Below, piece by piece: positions 50,693-51,279 of a stretch of DNA of 51,279 nucleotides. The DNA is from Geobacter sp. GTDB lineage: Bacteria; Desulfobacterota; Desulfuromonadia; Geobacterales; Pseudopelobacteraceae. The stretch lies in the NCBI GenBank assembly GCA_009885845.1, contig VFJW01000079.1, forward strand, positions 1 through 51,279. The letters are read 5' to 3'. The position numbers were made by a program, and so were the translations under genes. The notes beneath the pieces are model-generated. The model ran no database searches. It saw nothing but the letters and a program-made list of their open reading frames with translations, and was not told where the DNA came from. Each line of letters starts with the position of its first letter. Position 1 is the stretch's first letter.

Positions 50693-50741
50693 GAAGCGTC
50701 GAAGTTAAACATTTTGATTCAAACCGAAGCCGGTTTCCGCA

Positions 50742-51279
50742 GTTTCAATCCGCGCCCGTCCATGAATGACGGGCGCTCCCTGTTTTTCGACCTTTTCCAT
50801 ATCCTGAGTGATGTTTCAATCCTCGCCCGCCCATGAAGGGCGGGCGCTCGCAAAAAAAATAGTGGATAACCCCGCAAACGCTGTGTTTCAATCCTCGCCC
50901 GCCCATGAAGGGCGGGCGCTCTTCCACGTATCGGTTGCTGTGCAGACGTACAGGTAAGTTTCAATCCTCGCCCGCCCATGAAGGGCGGGCGCTCGACCGT
51001 TGGCAGGCCGGACGGGAACAGTGACTCTGTTTCAATCCTCGCCCGCCCATGAAGGGCGGGCGCTCGGCCAGCGTTGCCGCTATTTTGTTCTTGTTGTGCA
51101 TGTTTCAATCCTCGCCCGCCCATGAAGGGCGGGCGCTCACACGTTGGCCGGTCCAGTGCTCCAGGTCTTTGCTGTTTCAATCCTCGCCCGCCCATGAAGG
51201 GCGGGCGCTCTCATTGCAAACGAAACAATGATGAACAGGTATATGTTTCAATCCTCGCCCGCCCATGAAGGGCGGGCGC
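50742..51279 (-). CRISPR. CRISPR array, eight 37-nt repeats, seven spacers, continues past window
   Basis: Repeats start at 50742, 50813, 50885, 50958, 51029, 51102, 51174 and 51245 (last cut at 35 nt by the window end). The repeat is 37 nt, from GTTTCAATCC to GGGCGCTC, with a 9-bp stem (positions 12-20 with 26-34) and loop ATGAA. Spacers are 34, 35, 36, 34, 36, 35 and 34 nt. Repeats 2-7 are identical; repeat 1 has four changes and is the degenerate end. The reverse complement ends GGATTGAAAC, the usual 3' end of type I/III repeats, so transcription is likely right to left (minus) and the leader and any cas genes lie beyond 51279. No cas gene is in the window; the subtype is not assigned. Confidence 0.97.

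Noticed and set aside
50719-51195. Minus-strand open frame of 158 codons with repeated ERPPFMGGRGLK / RAPALHGRARIE peptides (and + strand counterparts at 51049-51268)
   Set aside because: It is the translation of CRISPR repeats; spacers differ in length and no ribosome site is present.

Overview
The window looks like chromosome from a Geobacter-type bacterium (Desulfuromonadales/Geobacterales). This is inferred from gene content: GlcD/GlcF-type dehydrogenase pair, CHASE2 cyclase, response-regulator diguanylate cyclase, GAF-GspE ATPase, CcdA/TlpA, LptFG, and small proteins resembling ones I associate with Geobacter. No rRNA or tRNA gene was seen, so the genus is not fixed. Almost all DNA is coding, with many 1-16 bp gene overlaps. 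Region 1 (1-6262, + strand): the 3' part of an AEC-family transporter, then glcD-glcF with a clear terminator, a FadR-type regulator, an orphan rfbC, and an unusual DJ-1/PfpI domain fused to an HD-GYP c-di-GMP phosphodiesterase domain. Region 2 (6246-9714, - strand): OYE-family reductase, shikimate kinase and a zinc-finger-less type IA topoisomerase, tightly packed. Region 3 (9739-12515, - strand): a small accessory island with three toxin-antitoxin-type modules in a row (wHTH/nucleotidyltransferase, YefM/YoeB, DUF6364/PIN), each preceded by a visible candidate operator, plus a transposase remnant and the last ~23 codons of a glyoxalase-family gene cut off by the island. Region 4 (12516-18871, - strand): a seven-gene overlapping cluster hisS-ruvB-hda-cvfB-znuA-znuC-znuB, so the zinc importer is the tail of a housekeeping operon. 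Region 5 (18960-26201, - strand): REC-GGDEF diguanylate cyclase, comEC, an exported protein with a duplicated motif, a small Cys-rich acidic protein, fbp, and an MBL-fold hydrolase resembling class II cAMP phosphodiesterases. Region 6 (26351-29580): GAF-GspE ATPase (+) converging on a LysR regulator (-). Region 7 (29716-37271, - strand): a long directional run ispB, tlpA-like, ccdA, VOC protein, CHASE2-adenylate cyclase, SH3 protein, M48 protease, outer-membrane FadL-like protein, closed by a strong terminator. Region 8 (37454-45394): a DEAD-box helicase (+) with its own terminator, a D-2-hydroxyacid dehydrogenase, a tiny basic protein, two ABC-F ATPases, a ParB-like small protein and an orphan branched-chain amino-acid-type binding protein. 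Both ABC-F units are preceded by a terminator-like hairpin sharing an identical 16-base segment, and the second ABC-F has one composite ATP site degenerate on both faces. Region 9 (45549-50665, - strand): envelope operon lptF-lptG-IPT/TIG protein-LTA-synthase-like sulfatase. Region 10 (50742-51279): a CRISPR array of eight 37-nt repeats and seven 34-36-nt spacers running off the window; its orientation and degenerate terminal repeat suggest the leader and any cas genes lie to the right. The items most worth a second look are the degenerate ABC-F, the shared ABC-F leader hairpins, the DJ-1/HD-GYP fusion, the YoeB with Tyr in place of the usual terminal catalytic His, and the compensatory base changes in the terminal CRISPR repeat.
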